Positions 20,350 to 28,525 of a DNA stretch of 64,000 bases are shown here, piece after piece. The position numbers and the translations under genes were made by a program. Under the pieces are notes generated by a model that had not been told where the DNA came from, searched no databases, and saw only the letters and a list, made by a program, of their open reading frames with translations. The stretch comes from Candidatus Melainabacteria bacterium (GTDB taxonomy: Bacteria; Cyanobacteriota; Vampirovibrionia; Obscuribacterales; Obscuribacteraceae): positions 1 to 64,000 of the forward strand of contig QKMZ01000006.1 of the NCBI GenBank assembly GCA_003242885.1. Reading direction: 5' to 3'. Every line of letters begins with the position of its first letter. Positions within the stretch are counted from its first letter, which is position 1.

Positions 20350-21174
20350 ATGATTCCAGAACTCAAAGAACTAGTCGAAAACGAACTCAACTCCGGAGAA
20401 CAACTTCTCTGGTGCGGGCAACCTGACGCAGATAAATTTATCGCTTCAATTGTTCCTGCTTCCGTAGTTTGGCTTTCAGGCTTGTTTCTCTTCTGCGTCG
20501 GAGTGATGGGGCAAGCCGGAGATAGGCAAGGCAATGTTTTGCCGGGTCTGATTGGACTTCTCGTTTTAGTTGCGTTAATCGGAGTTCTCGAAATTATTTT
20601 CGTCCCCCTCCGGGCGCGCCAAACTGTCTATGCACTTACGGATCGCAGAGCCTTTATTCTTACCATTCGCAGCCGTTTTACGCATGATGAATCCGGGCGT
20701 TCGCATCTGTACGGCAAGAATTTGATCAGCGAGCAGAAAAACACTCCAGGGCAGTTTTACTTGTCCAACCTTCCCGCTCAATTGATTTTCGCATTCCTTG
20801 CGATCGATGTTGCTATCTCGATTGTTCGGCGCTTTGATGTTTTTGTCGCTCTCGGTTTTCTCTTTGTAGTCGTTGGTTGGATTTTGCACTGGTATCAAGA
20901 TCTGCGCTTGCCACTGGCAAGGTTTCGCGACACTCCCAAAGTCACTTACAGTGTCAGCGATTTGATCATTTCCATTGAAGACATTCCGTATTCGGAAATT
21001 TCTTCAACCTCGATACGCAAAGCAAAAGACGATCGGGCGGACATCTTTTTGATGTCGAACAATCGCGGCGTGCTGCGAATGAAGTGCACCACTGACGTGA
21101 CTAAGGCGCTCGACGTATTCAACAAACACTATCCACCGACGAGAGTCAGCGATAATTCCGAATCAGTCGGTTAA
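20350..21174 (+). CDS. Membrane protein with PH-like (bPH2/YdbT-type) domain
   Basis: This reads as 274 residues from an ATG at 20350. It begins with a GE-x-LLWCGQPD motif (residues 16-25) typical of bacterial PH-domain membrane proteins. Two hydrophobic helices follow (about 35-85), then YALTDRRAFIL, the hallmark strand of this domain. A second helix pair (about 143-185) and a C-terminal PH-like beta segment with YSEISSTSIRK and a basic stretch complete it. The function is unknown. It follows cstA by 10 bases and may be co-transcribed. Its last 29 bases overlap the 3' end of the convergent thioredoxin gene. Confidence 0.6.
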   Translation: MIPELKELVENELNSGEQLLWCGQPDADKFIASIVPASVVWLSGLFLFCVGVMGQAGDRQGNVLPGLIGLLVLVALIGVLEIIFVPLRARQTVYALTDRRAFILTIRSRFTHDESGRSHLYGKNLISEQKNTPGQFYLSNLPAQLIFAFLAIDVAISIVRRFDVFVALGFLFVVVGWILHWYQDLRLPLARFRDTPKVTYSVSDLIISIEDIPYSEISSTSIRKAKDDRADIFLMSNNRGVLRMKCTTDVTKALDVFNKHYPPTRVSDNSESVG

Positions 21175-21958
21175 AGACTTCTGCATTGTGCGGTGCTCCG
21201 GCACGGCTGAATAATACTTTTCCCGATGAATCAAGGAACACCAAATGTGGTGTTTGTGAGACATTGTATTTCGCTTTCAATTCCGTGCTGCTATCAAAGT
21301 CAATTTCTTCGAATGCGATATCGCGCCACTGCGATTTCACCGCAGCATATGTGGGTGCAAAATTTTGGCATGTCGAACACCAAGGAGCCGTGAATTCGAG
21401 AATTTTGGTAACTCGCGATCTGGTCTGATTTGTGCCTGAAGAGTTAGGGCTTGAAGTTGAACTCGAAGTCGAGCTTGAGTTTGAACCCGAACCAGCATAA
21501 CCAGAACTGCCAGAGCCCGAATTGGAACCAGAACTTCCAAACGGCGGAATATAGTCACCAGCCATGGGTGTACTGCCTTTAGCGGTAGAACTAGCCACAT
21601 ACGACTTCGTTCCGCCCATTGCCTTTAATCCTTGCAATGCCATCGCTTTCAAGCGCGCATCACCATTGGTGGCAACCCATTGGTATTCAGATCTAGCTTT
21701 GTCGAAGTGCCCGAGCGCCTGGCGTGTAAGACCCAGGTAATATCGGATCAACGCATTGGTCGGATAGGCTGCCTTAAGCGACTCAAATTCACTAGCCGCC
21801 AAAGCATACTTCCCAGATGTGTAGTCCGCGACCGCTTTATTGTAAGCGGAGTTTGCCGCCTGCGCAAAGGTCATCGAGAACACGACTGCTGTCACAGCAG
21901 CCAAAGCGCTCGCAGCAATCTTGTAAGTCCTGGTTCTAGCGGAATCTGTTGATTGCAT
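21146..21958 (-). CDS. Exported TPR-thioredoxin fusion protein (Cys form)
   Basis: This reads as 270 residues: a signal-type N-terminus (hydrophobic about 13-34, AQA cleavage site), a TPR-like helical unit (YNKAVADYTSGKYALAASEF, YYLGLTRQALGHFDKAR), and a Ser/Gly-rich linker (about 139-176). A thioredoxin fold with the redox centre WCSTC (Cys194, Cys197) and the cis-Pro loop SQTPHLVFLD follows. It probably acts as an oxidoreductase outside the cytoplasm. The ATG at 21958 lies inside the end of the upstream selenoprotein gene (23-base overlap), which suggests translational coupling. The frame is open further to 22063, but that part is the shadow of the upstream gene. It is the paralogue of that gene, with a linker insertion and Cys in place of Sec. 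Confidence 0.85.
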   Translation of the reverse strand: MQSTDSARTRTYKIAASALAAVTAVVFSMTFAQAANSAYNKAVADYTSGKYALAASEFESLKAAYPTNALIRYYLGLTRQALGHFDKARSEYQWVATNGDARLKAMALQGLKAMGGTKSYVASSTAKGSTPMAGDYIPPFGSSGSNSGSGSSGYAGSGSNSSSTSSSTSSPNSSGTNQTRSRVTKILEFTAPWCSTCQNFAPTYAAVKSQWRDIAFEEIDFDSSTELKAKYNVSQTPHLVFLDSSGKVLFSRAGAPHNAEVFNRLIRNYR

Positions 21959-22541
21959 CAGCAAAGGAATTTTCGTCGGAGAAGGCCCCGCCGCTGTAGA
22001 GTACCTTATCAGCTCCGTCAAGGAAGACGAGATGCGGAATACCGGACACGCCATATTTCGCACTTAACTCCTTATCTTTGTCGACATCCACAACCTGGAA
22101 GTAGACACCATTGAATTTACGCTTGGTCGCCTCAAACACGGGGGCGAATCTTTTGCACGGCCCTCACCAATCAGCATAAAATTCTAGAATTTTTCTGACT
22201 TTTCCAGCTTGCACGCTGCCTGTTCTATTGCCGCTCAGCCGAGCTAGTCCTTGTGATGCTAACCCTTTCAAATTGGCATCACCGTTTTGCGATACCCAGT
22301 CATACTCTTGCTTGGCTTTGTCCAAGTGTCCGAGTGCTTGCCTGCAAAGTGCCAAGTAATAGCGAGTCAAAGCATTCGTTGGATATTGAGCTTTTATCGC
22401 TTCGAATTCGCTCGCCGCTTGTTGATACTTGCCGGCATTGTAATCCGCTACTGCTTGCCCATAGGAAGCCGGTGCAGACACTGCCGGAAGCACTGCAATC
22501 AAGAGCAATGCCAGCGCGCCCACAACATGATGCTTTTTCAT
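21936..22541 (-). CDS. Predicted selenoprotein: exported TPR-thioredoxin with in-frame UGA (Sec126)
   Basis: This is one 201-residue protein if the TGA at 22166-22164 is read as selenocysteine. Codons 1-125 encode a signal peptide (MKKHHVVGALALLL, AVSA), a TPR-like unit and a strand KILEFYADW. The next codon is TGA, then GPCKRFAPVFE and the cis-Pro loop SGIPHLVFLD. The redox centre therefore reads W-U-G-P-C, with Sec126 replacing the first Cys of the thioredoxin motif and Cys129 intact. The downstream half alone has no sensible start. Alignment with the adjacent Cys paralogue is continuous across the TGA. A tRNA-Sec gene lies at 10776 and a candidate SECIS hairpin at 22127-22147. A sense-to-stop mutation would be the alternative, but it would have to hit exactly this codon. 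Confidence 0.85.
22127..22147 (-). promoter_or_regulatory. Candidate bacterial SECIS element
   Basis: In the mRNA, 17-37 bases after the UGA, UCGCC pairs with GGCGA around an 11-base loop that contains GUGUUU. Position, coding overlap and a G/U-containing apical loop fit the loose bacterial SECIS consensus. It was found by eye without energy calculation, so the fold is provisional. Confidence 0.45.
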
Positions 22542-22626
22542 TCAGTTAGTGCCTCAGCGGTCAACTCAAGACCACTATTCTAAACTGAATGGCCGCAAAG
22601 ATGTCGGCGTTGATTTCTGCCAGAGC

Positions 22627-22863
22627 TTAAAACCTTGGCTCAAGCGCATAAAGAGGTTCTATTTCGTTTGAAAAATGTTTGACTTCGGCACACTTGTTTG
22701 GTCCCCATGAATCGGGAACCATGCCGCTATTCGCCCGCGGGAAAGTGAGGAGCTGCGCCAACATATCCTTAACAACGAACTCGTGATGAACTTCAGTATC
22801 CAAGTCGTAAGTTTTGCTTGTCGCCTGAGCACATTGCTCAAGCGCCTGTAGTAATTCAGACAT
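22627..22863 (-). CDS. Small protein of unknown function
   Basis: This reads as 78 residues beginning MSELLQALEQCAQATSKTYDLDTEVHHEF. The first part looks like an acidic amphipathic helix; the middle has VVKDMLAQLLTF; the end is Pro-, Glu- and Tyr-containing and soluble. There is no signal peptide or membrane helix. The composition is protein-like and the frame has no competitor. No family is recognised. Confidence 0.45.
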   Translation of the reverse strand: MSELLQALEQCAQATSKTYDLDTEVHHEFVVKDMLAQLLTFPRANSGMVPDSWGPNKCAEVKHFSNEIEPLYALEPRF

Positions 22864-23257
22864 GTGTGATTTTCCGTGGGGGAAGTATGTTTAAGCCGTA
22901 AACGGGTGTATCCGGTATTACGCCCGTTTTGGACAGAAGTGCGGATTAAACGTGGCGTTACCGCTTTTGATGTTTGCGCAGAGGATGCTGCTCGCAGCGT
23001 CTAATTCTCTTTTTGAGCGTTTTTGCTTGCTGGGCTTTGGTTTTCGGTGTTTGCTTGCATTGATTGCGACGTCAGCAATTTCCTTAAGTAAACCCCGAAA
23101 ACCCCCGCCCCTGGGAATCAAGCGGAAAATTTTCCTAGGATATACTATTCTGATGGTAGGGAATCATATATTAAGTGCCTATTCTGGGTCTCGCTGGTTT
23201 TATCAATAATCCGATTATTGGGTTTCCTAAGTTCTAGTTCAACCGAAAGCAGAAATT

Positions 23258-24451
23258 ATGGATCTATCCTTTTTCACCCGCCGCTATGTCGATCGCTCTA
23301 AGAGCACGGGTTTTCAATTCGAATTTTTCTGCGACAGGTGCAACAAAGGACACATGACGCCTTTTCGCATCCATGCCTTGGGTGTGGTCACTTCGATTTG
23401 GGACGCCACAGACTGGAAAAAGGAGAAAGAAAAGGATTTTGATTTCGACACTCTGAAAAAGGACGTCTCCAAACTATTTTTGAAAGGGAAAGCCTGGATT
23501 GAAGCGTATACCAATGCTGTGGAAGAAGCACAGAAGTACTTCAAACACTGCGCTCGTTGCTTGAAGTGGGTTTGCCCGAAAGAGTGTTACAACCCTCGTG
23601 CAAATCTTTGCCAAGGATGCGCGCCTTTGACAGAGGCAGAGAAAGCTGCGCTGCAAGCCGAAGAAAGGAAGAAGTCCCGCAAAACTTCAGAACCAGCCGA
23701 TGCACCGCGCATTTGTCCGCATTGCGGCAAGAGTAATCCGGTTGCGACTTTCTGCGCTGACTGCGGCAAGAAGGTTGTTCAGGATATTTTCTGTTCCAGC
23801 TGCGGAGCGAAGTGGTCCACTGAGAAGAAGATGAAGTATTGCCCAAGGTGCGGCGATGAAATGCCGGAGCTAAATTTCCGAACGAAGCCGACCGCCGTTA
23901 AATCCGAGGCGGAAAGGCATGTCGATAAGGCAGTCGACACCTTCGTTGACTTGTCTACAGAAGTGAAAAAAGTTGCGGACGAGTATAAGAAAGTCGCAGA
24001 AGACTTCCTCGGTTTATCGTCGAAGAGCAGAGAACCAGTGAGGACGTCGCCACCACAGGCGAAGGCATCCAACCCTGAATCTTCGACTACGAAGGCTTCG
24101 AATCAGGAGAGTTCGAAATACGAAACTTCGAAACCGGAAGCATCGAAAACTGACGTTCAGAAGTCGGGCTCTGCCAAGTCGCAAGAAGACGATGCTGATT
24201 TAGATGCCGATGAATTCGAAGACGATGAAGCTTCTGCGGTGACAGCCGCGAAAAAACAATCAAGTGCGGCGGCAAAATCGCAAACGCGAAAGAAAACCAA
24301 GATTGCGAAGTCGAAGAAACAAATAAAAGGTAAGAAGCCTGTTGCCTCGAAGAAGGCAGCTGCAGCTTCTAAACCGGCTCAAAAGAAAAGCGTACCTGCT
24401 GCGAAGAAACCGAAACCCAAACCAAAGAAAAAGCCGAGAGCAAAATCTTAG
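23258..24451 (+). CDS. Zinc-ribbon protein with long basic tail
   Basis: This 397-residue soluble protein has at least four Cys-pair knuckles in its first 210 residues: FFCDRCN, HCARCLKWVCPKEC with NLCQGC, ICPHCG with FCADCG, and FCSSCG with YCPRCG. They pair into double zinc ribbons as in many adaptor proteins. A predicted helical segment rich in Lys/Glu/Val follows (about 215-255). Then comes a long low-complexity tail of Ser/Glu/Lys (repeats like SKPEAS, SNQESS), an acidic patch DDADLDADEFEDDE, and a Lys/Ala/Pro-rich end resembling histone H1-like tails. The tail suggests nucleic acid or anionic surface binding, which is inference. The gene is single. Confidence 0.7.
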   Translation: MDLSFFTRRYVDRSKSTGFQFEFFCDRCNKGHMTPFRIHALGVVTSIWDATDWKKEKEKDFDFDTLKKDVSKLFLKGKAWIEAYTNAVEEAQKYFKHCARCLKWVCPKECYNPRANLCQGCAPLTEAEKAALQAEERKKSRKTSEPADAPRICPHCGKSNPVATFCADCGKKVVQDIFCSSCGAKWSTEKKMKYCPRCGDEMPELNFRTKPTAVKSEAERHVDKAVDTFVDLSTEVKKVADEYKKVAEDFLGLSSKSREPVRTSPPQAKASNPESSTTKASNQESSKYETSKPEASKTDVQKSGSAKSQEDDADLDADEFEDDEASAVTAAKKQSSAAAKSQTRKKTKIAKSKKQIKGKKPVASKKAAAASKPAQKKSVPAAKKPKPKPKKKPRAKS

Positions 24452-24485
24452 TTCTCAGCTCTTTACCTATTTGGTTTTGCTGGCA

Positions 24486-25547
24486 CTAACCCTTGATCGC
24501 TCTTAGCAGTGCTCTGGGGAGTCCTTCTGCTGCGAGCTGCTGGAAAGGCTCTACGCCGACGATGTCGAAACGCGCACCATGGTCGACGAGTCTGGTGTCG
24601 AGTTTTCGAAGTTTTTTCTCTCCCTCCTCGTCATTGCCGATTTGCAAGAACTTTATTTTGATCTCGTTCGGGTTATGCATCATTTGCGTCGCTTGAACGA
24701 TCACATCGCGAAGGTCGTGGTCGTCCTGCGGTTTGCCGTCCGTAATTACAGCGATGATCAGCGGGCGTGCTCGACCTGCCGCACGGCGCTGAAAGTATTG
24801 CTGCAACTGATCGTGCATTGGCGCGGCGAGTTTGGTGCCGATGAAAAGCCCGTTGCGAGCATTCGCAATAATTGAGGGCATCTGTTGAAGCCTGACATTT
24901 TGATATACGTCGTACTCGCTCGAAAAGACGACAAGCGTAAATCCGAATTTCGGCAGACGCAAAGTTTGTCTGGTCAGATCCATGCTCTGCGACATGCACC
25001 ATCTCCATTTTGAGATTTTCTCTGTCGCCATAGGGAAGTAGTCTTTCTCACCCATAGAACTTGAGCGATCTTGCATAATGACTATGTCGTGCGTGGACAA
25101 CTGTTTCAATTCTTGATCGTTGAGGTCGCCTCGCAAGCGTGTTTGCGTAATGTTTGGCGTAAAGCGCATTTGACCCGCGCCGGCATTCATCGGCTGGAAA
25201 TTTGAGTCTCCCAGACCTGATTGAAGTGGCCCACCTCTGTCTTGCAAGCCTGACTGCAGAGGACCTCGGTCTCGAGCGTTGCCGTCAAGGCGTCCACTGC
25301 CGGCTCTTCCCTGCATAGGTGTTCCGGCAAATTGCTCTGGATCTACAAGCGAACCTTCATCCTGAACTTCAACCTGACCGTTGAGAGGAAACCGTCTGCT
25401 GGGTTGTGCAGATGCCTGGCTTGTACTGTCGTAGTTTCCCTGTTGATACCCTGGTGCGCGGCTGACGCGATAGCTGTTTTTCGCGTCCCCGGCCAGACTA
25501 AATGGAAGGCAACTCAACAAAAGCAGAGCGATTAAATAGGGACGCAA
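24486..25547 (-). CDS. Exported von Willebrand factor type A domain protein
   Basis: This 353-residue protein has a signal peptide (MRPYLIALLLLSCLPFSLAG). A Gly/Gln-rich, low-complexity region follows (about 30-125), with repeats such as GPLQSGLQDRGGPLQSGL. The vWA domain spans about 150-350: the metal-binding MIDAS is DRSSSMG, then Thr in GTKLAAP and Asp in ITDGKP. All three elements are intact, so divalent-metal-dependent protein binding is likely. The partner is unknown. The gene converges with the zinc-ribbon gene. Confidence 0.8.
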   Translation of the reverse strand: MRPYLIALLLLSCLPFSLAGDAKNSYRVSRAPGYQQGNYDSTSQASAQPSRRFPLNGQVEVQDEGSLVDPEQFAGTPMQGRAGSGRLDGNARDRGPLQSGLQDRGGPLQSGLGDSNFQPMNAGAGQMRFTPNITQTRLRGDLNDQELKQLSTHDIVIMQDRSSSMGEKDYFPMATEKISKWRWCMSQSMDLTRQTLRLPKFGFTLVVFSSEYDVYQNVRLQQMPSIIANARNGLFIGTKLAAPMHDQLQQYFQRRAAGRARPLIIAVITDGKPQDDHDLRDVIVQATQMMHNPNEIKIKFLQIGNDEEGEKKLRKLDTRLVDHGARFDIVGVEPFQQLAAEGLPRALLRAIKG

Positions 25548-25904
25548 GGCAGTTCACCTCGTAATGAAATTCGCAGTAAAAACTGAACAGAGCGGAGACG
25601 CTCCACGACACATGAGACGAACGGTATCAACGCCACGCCGCCTTTACCGCTAATTCAAATATAGCGTCTGAAACGCTGCATTGGGCGGTGTTTCGGCAAA
25701 TCAGTCGCGTTTCTTACATAAGTGCGGAGATTGAGATGTTTGATTGTGTATTCAATTCCCTCTGCTGAGTGATATCAGATCCCGAAAACGTGCACTACGA
25801 AATTGATTTTGGACCTGCGAATTCTCCTAACCAGCGGAACTTTTCCTTAAGTTTTTTGTCTAATTCAGCGTACAAAGAGTGTGGGTCACTTGAGGTCTAT
25901 AACC
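25548..25904. other. Gap between divergent genes
   Basis: No reading frame or RNA structure is supported. It must carry the promoters for the vWA gene (leftward) and the small gene at 25905 (rightward); I see no clear consensus boxes. Confidence 0.3.
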
Positions 25905-26135
25905 ATGATTCTTGAACCTACCAATGTTAAGAAGCCCAAACTGTCATCTGTTTGGCTGGAGCGAATTAAGGACGAATATCCCGACGAAAAGGCCGAAGAC
26001 GAAAAAGAGTTCTTTAGTGCCTTTGAGTGGAAATTGGCTCACAAACGCAGACTTCGCAGAATGCAGTCGCAAGGTCACGTGGAGCGAGCGGTCACCAACT
26101 TATTCGAGAATCTCGGCTTGAAGAATGTCGCGTAA
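25905..26135 (+). CDS. Small charged soluble protein
   Basis: This reads as 76 residues from an ATG at 25905, nine bases after a GAGG ribosome site. The sequence is very rich in Glu, Lys and Arg (KDEYPDEKAEDEKEFF, HKRRLRRMQSQG), mainly helical, and ends in an amphipathic helix ERAVTNLFENLGLKNVA. No family is recognised. The basic middle could bind nucleic acid, which is speculative. Confidence 0.6.
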   Translation: MILEPTNVKKPKLSSVWLERIKDEYPDEKAEDEKEFFSAFEWKLAHKRRLRRMQSQGHVERAVTNLFENLGLKNVA

Positions 26136-26208
26136 TAGCGGAATCAGTTCGTCCATTTCAAACGTAGCGAACAAGAGACGAAACCATAAGCAAACAACAA
26201 GAAAGTAA

Positions 26209-26236
26209 AAAGCGGAAGCTCTGTGGCTTCCGCTTT
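26209..26236. terminator. Bidirectional terminator
   Basis: An 11-bp stem AAAGCGGAAGC/GCTTCCGCTTT with a six-base loop lies between the convergent genes at 25905 and 26463. On the reverse strand it is followed by TTTTTACTTT; on the forward strand the stem itself ends in TTT. Confidence 0.75.
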
Positions 26237-26292
26237 GATTCATGTAGCGTTTGAGTAAAATCGCTAACTAATGAACCATCCTATCGATGGTC

Positions 26293-26463
26293 TTAGCAGG
26301 TCTTTCCCTCTTTGCTCTTCTTCTCTGGTTGAGACTCGTTTTCCTGACGACCCTTTTGTTCTTGTTCTTCATCGTCTGGCTTTTTACTTTGCCTATCAAG
26401 GTCTTTGTTTTTTTGTTCCTTTTGTTCTTGGTCGTCTTGGTTCAATTGCTTATCGTCACTCAT
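26293..26463 (-). CDS. 56-residue highly hydrophilic small protein
   Basis: This short gene has an excellent ribosome site (AAAAGGAGTGGAGTT directly before the ATG at 26463) and ends at TAA 26295-26293. The product starts MSDDKQLNQDDQEQKEQKN and is almost wholly Asp, Glu, Lys, Gln, Asn and Arg, ending EGKTC. It is probably disordered and soluble. It resembles small stress or desiccation-type hydrophilic proteins in composition only. The opposite strand has a hydrophobic frame that is its shadow. A terminator follows at 26209-26236. Confidence 0.65.
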   Translation of the reverse strand: MSDDKQLNQDDQEQKEQKNKDLDRQSKKPDDEEQEQKGRQENESQPEKKSKEGKTC

Positions 26464-26704
26464 AACTCCACTCCTTTTGGTTTAGTCATTTTTGACCACT
26501 AAAGAGGACCGAATGCATTTGACTCAGTTCCTATTTCAGTAGTGAAAAAAACACGGATGGTTACTGCTGTCTGAGCGTTGTGTGAAAACCAATCAGGGTA
26601 ACGCAATTGCGTCACCCTGAAGGTACGGCCGATAAAATTTGAAAAACAAATCTTCACCGTGTTGAGCTGGTTAAGCCACAACCACGGTGAATAATGTCGT
26701 ACAT

Positions 26705-27376
26705 TTAGATGGTTCCAATTGCCTGTTTAAGCCGTGATTTCAGGTCGGTGTAAATTTCATTGGCCGAGGGCGGTGTTTCTGGACGGCCCATATTAGACGC
26801 CACACGATACATTGAATTTGTTAAACCGATGAAGAATGGATGGAAGCCATATTTAAGCATCTCATCATAAGCCTGGGTAGCGCCCCAGTTTTGCTGGGTT
26901 AAACGGTAGATTGCTACCATTGTGCCGCAACGATCTTGACCCTGCCGACAGTGCATATAGATTGGTCCGTTTTTTGGATCGTTGACGATCTTGAGAAACT
27001 TTTCGATATCTTCGTCTTTTACTGATTTGAACACACTGAGAGGAATGCTCACCGATTTCATGCCCATGGATTCGACGAGTTCTTTTTCGTTGGAAATGTC
27101 TTTCTTCCCGTCTCTCAAATTGATGACGGTCTTCACACCGGCTGCCTTGAGAGCTTCGAATCCCTGACGCGACGGTTGTGCACCACGAAGGAGAAAGGGA
27201 GTTACAACGCCGAAGTTGGGAACGACTTGTGTTAGAACTTGTGCTGTCGCAGATGTATTTGTTGTCGGAAGCGGTGTGCTTAGCTTTTCAGAATTCGCAT
27301 TAGCTGGAAGCTGACCGAGAAAAAGTGAGGAGGAGACCAATAAGGACGCCACAAAACCAAAGCATCTTGGTGCCAT
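26705..27376 (-). CDS. Exported tyrosine/dual-specificity phosphatase
   Basis: This reads as 223 residues from an ATG at 27376 (MAPRCFGFVASLLVSSS), which gives a clean signal peptide ending ANA; the frame is open to 27442. The phosphatase domain (about 50-190) resembles Siw14-like enzymes: FLLRGAQPSRQGFEALKAAG, VINLRDGKKD, and the P-loop HCRQGQDRCG with nucleophile Cys and the invariant Arg (Cys-x5-Arg). The preceding region carries the DEDIEKFLKIV helix. All key residues are present, so it is probably active, outside the cytoplasm. It is divergent from a second phosphatase-like gene at 27813. Confidence 0.85.
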   Translation of the reverse strand: MAPRCFGFVASLLVSSSLFLGQLPANANSEKLSTPLPTTNTSATAQVLTQVVPNFGVVTPFLLRGAQPSRQGFEALKAAGVKTVINLRDGKKDISNEKELVESMGMKSVSIPLSVFKSVKDEDIEKFLKIVNDPKNGPIYMHCRQGQDRCGTMVAIYRLTQQNWGATQAYDEMLKYGFHPFFIGLTNSMYRVASNMGRPETPPSANEIYTDLKSRLKQAIGTI

Positions 27377-27812
27377 AGGAGAATACCCGCCGTGAGAAAC
27401 GCAACTTGTTGTCATACTAGCATCGCAATAGAAAACCCGCACGCTCTGATGCTTTCAGCGAGCATAGTGTAAATTGATGTTTCAATTTCGGAAACGCGCT
27501 GTTGAAACAGGAACCCTCAAAGCGCACATCCAGTCTGCCTTTTACTTCGCTTTTTGTATTCAATTCACCGCAAAAGGTTTTGGAATTATCATTCGTACGT
27601 GTCAATTGTGTGGAACCTGTAGACTCGTTTTTGCGTCCTTTTGTCACCGGTTTTGAAGATTAGTAATACCCGTGTGCTTTCGTATCTTCGACACCGCTGA
27701 TGAATAGCGCGTCTCCATGTAATTCCAGCGATTTGCTATTTGTCACTCGTGAGTTTGGCATCCCTTTATTGAAGTCTGGCTCCATTAGCCGTTTTACAAA
27801 GGATTAACTCAG
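27377..27812. other. Shared upstream region of two divergent phosphatase-like genes
   Basis: No convincing gene is present; short frames on both strands lack ribosome sites and family features. The region presumably holds the two divergent promoters. AAAGGA at its right edge is the ribosome site of the next gene. Confidence 0.3.
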
Positions 27813-28487
27813 TTGTATATTTTTCGCCGCCCAACTTTCCAATCGATAAAAACAATTCTATCGGTGATGGCTTTGCTTGTCTGCACAAGCATTTTGACTG
27901 GATGCGATATCCATAAGGAGACTGACGTTGTATATCGTGGACCAAATCCAACCAAAAAGATGATCGATCGTTTAGAAGCTATGGGAATTAGATCGATTGT
28001 GAGTGTTAGAAACAACCCATCAGAGCGCAAAGAAAAATACACCGAGCAAAAAGGGATGAAATGGTTTTCTGTGAAAACCTCAGTTATGCATTCCCCAAAA
28101 GAAGAAGATATTCGCCGTTTTCTCAGCATCGTCAATAATCCTGCCAATCAACCGGTCTATGTTTGCTGCGTAGGCGGAATTGACCGTTCCAAGTTTTACA
28201 TAACTGCATATAAAATTGCTGTCCTGGGTGCCGATCCAAACGATGCTGTCTCCCACATGGATGGTTCTACCTGGCATAAACTTTGGCCGGGCTTTCGCTA
28301 CTATGTCGACATTCTGAAAGCGGGCGCAAAAGACAAATACGGTTGGAGACCATGGATGACCCCCGAGACAGTCAATGCCAAGGAAGGAGAGGCGCCAGCC
28401 CCCGCAAAAAAGTCTCCGGAGACGGGACTAAATGACACTTCCACAGATAGCGATGAAACGTCCATCGTAGGTATGCCAAGCAGGTAA
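27813..28487 (+). CDS. Phosphatase-like lipoprotein (variant P-loop CCVGGIDRS)
   Basis: This 224-residue protein has a lipoprotein signal (hydrophobic about 12-30, lipobox LTGC, Cys about 31). The Siw14-like core shows VVYRGPNPTKKMIDRLEAMG, SIVSVRNN and the catalytic loop VYVCCVGGIDRSK. The Cys-x5-Arg spacing is kept, but the His normally before the nucleophile is Cys, and Gly replaces the second x-position residue. The C-terminus is Pro/Ala/Lys-rich and disordered. TTG start with AAAGGA nine bases upstream. It could be a divergent active enzyme or a binding-only relative. It is one of four such genes in 11 kb. Confidence 0.75.
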   Translation: MYIFRRPTFQSIKTILSVMALLVCTSILTGCDIHKETDVVYRGPNPTKKMIDRLEAMGIRSIVSVRNNPSERKEKYTEQKGMKWFSVKTSVMHSPKEEDIRRFLSIVNNPANQPVYVCCVGGIDRSKFYITAYKIAVLGADPNDAVSHMDGSTWHKLWPGFRYYVDILKAGAKDKYGWRPWMTPETVNAKEGEAPAPAKKSPETGLNDTSTDSDETSIVGMPSR

Positions 28488-28525
28488 AATACTCGAGTTG
28501 CCGCTCGTATATGGACTGCACCTGC

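Noticed and set aside
21936..22541. Two separate genes or a pseudogene split by a nonsense mutation
   Set aside because: The TGA falls precisely on the redox Cys codon, both halves are otherwise intact and protein-like, and a tRNA-Sec gene lies in the window. A selenoprotein is the simpler reading, though resequencing would settle it.
22918..23121. 67-codon basic reverse frame
   Set aside because: TTG start, poor ribosome site and no features; likely chance.
26287..26502. Hydrophobic 71-residue frame on the forward strand
   Set aside because: It is the mirror of the Lys/Glu/Gln-rich small gene on the reverse strand, which has a strong ribosome site; the forward frame has none.
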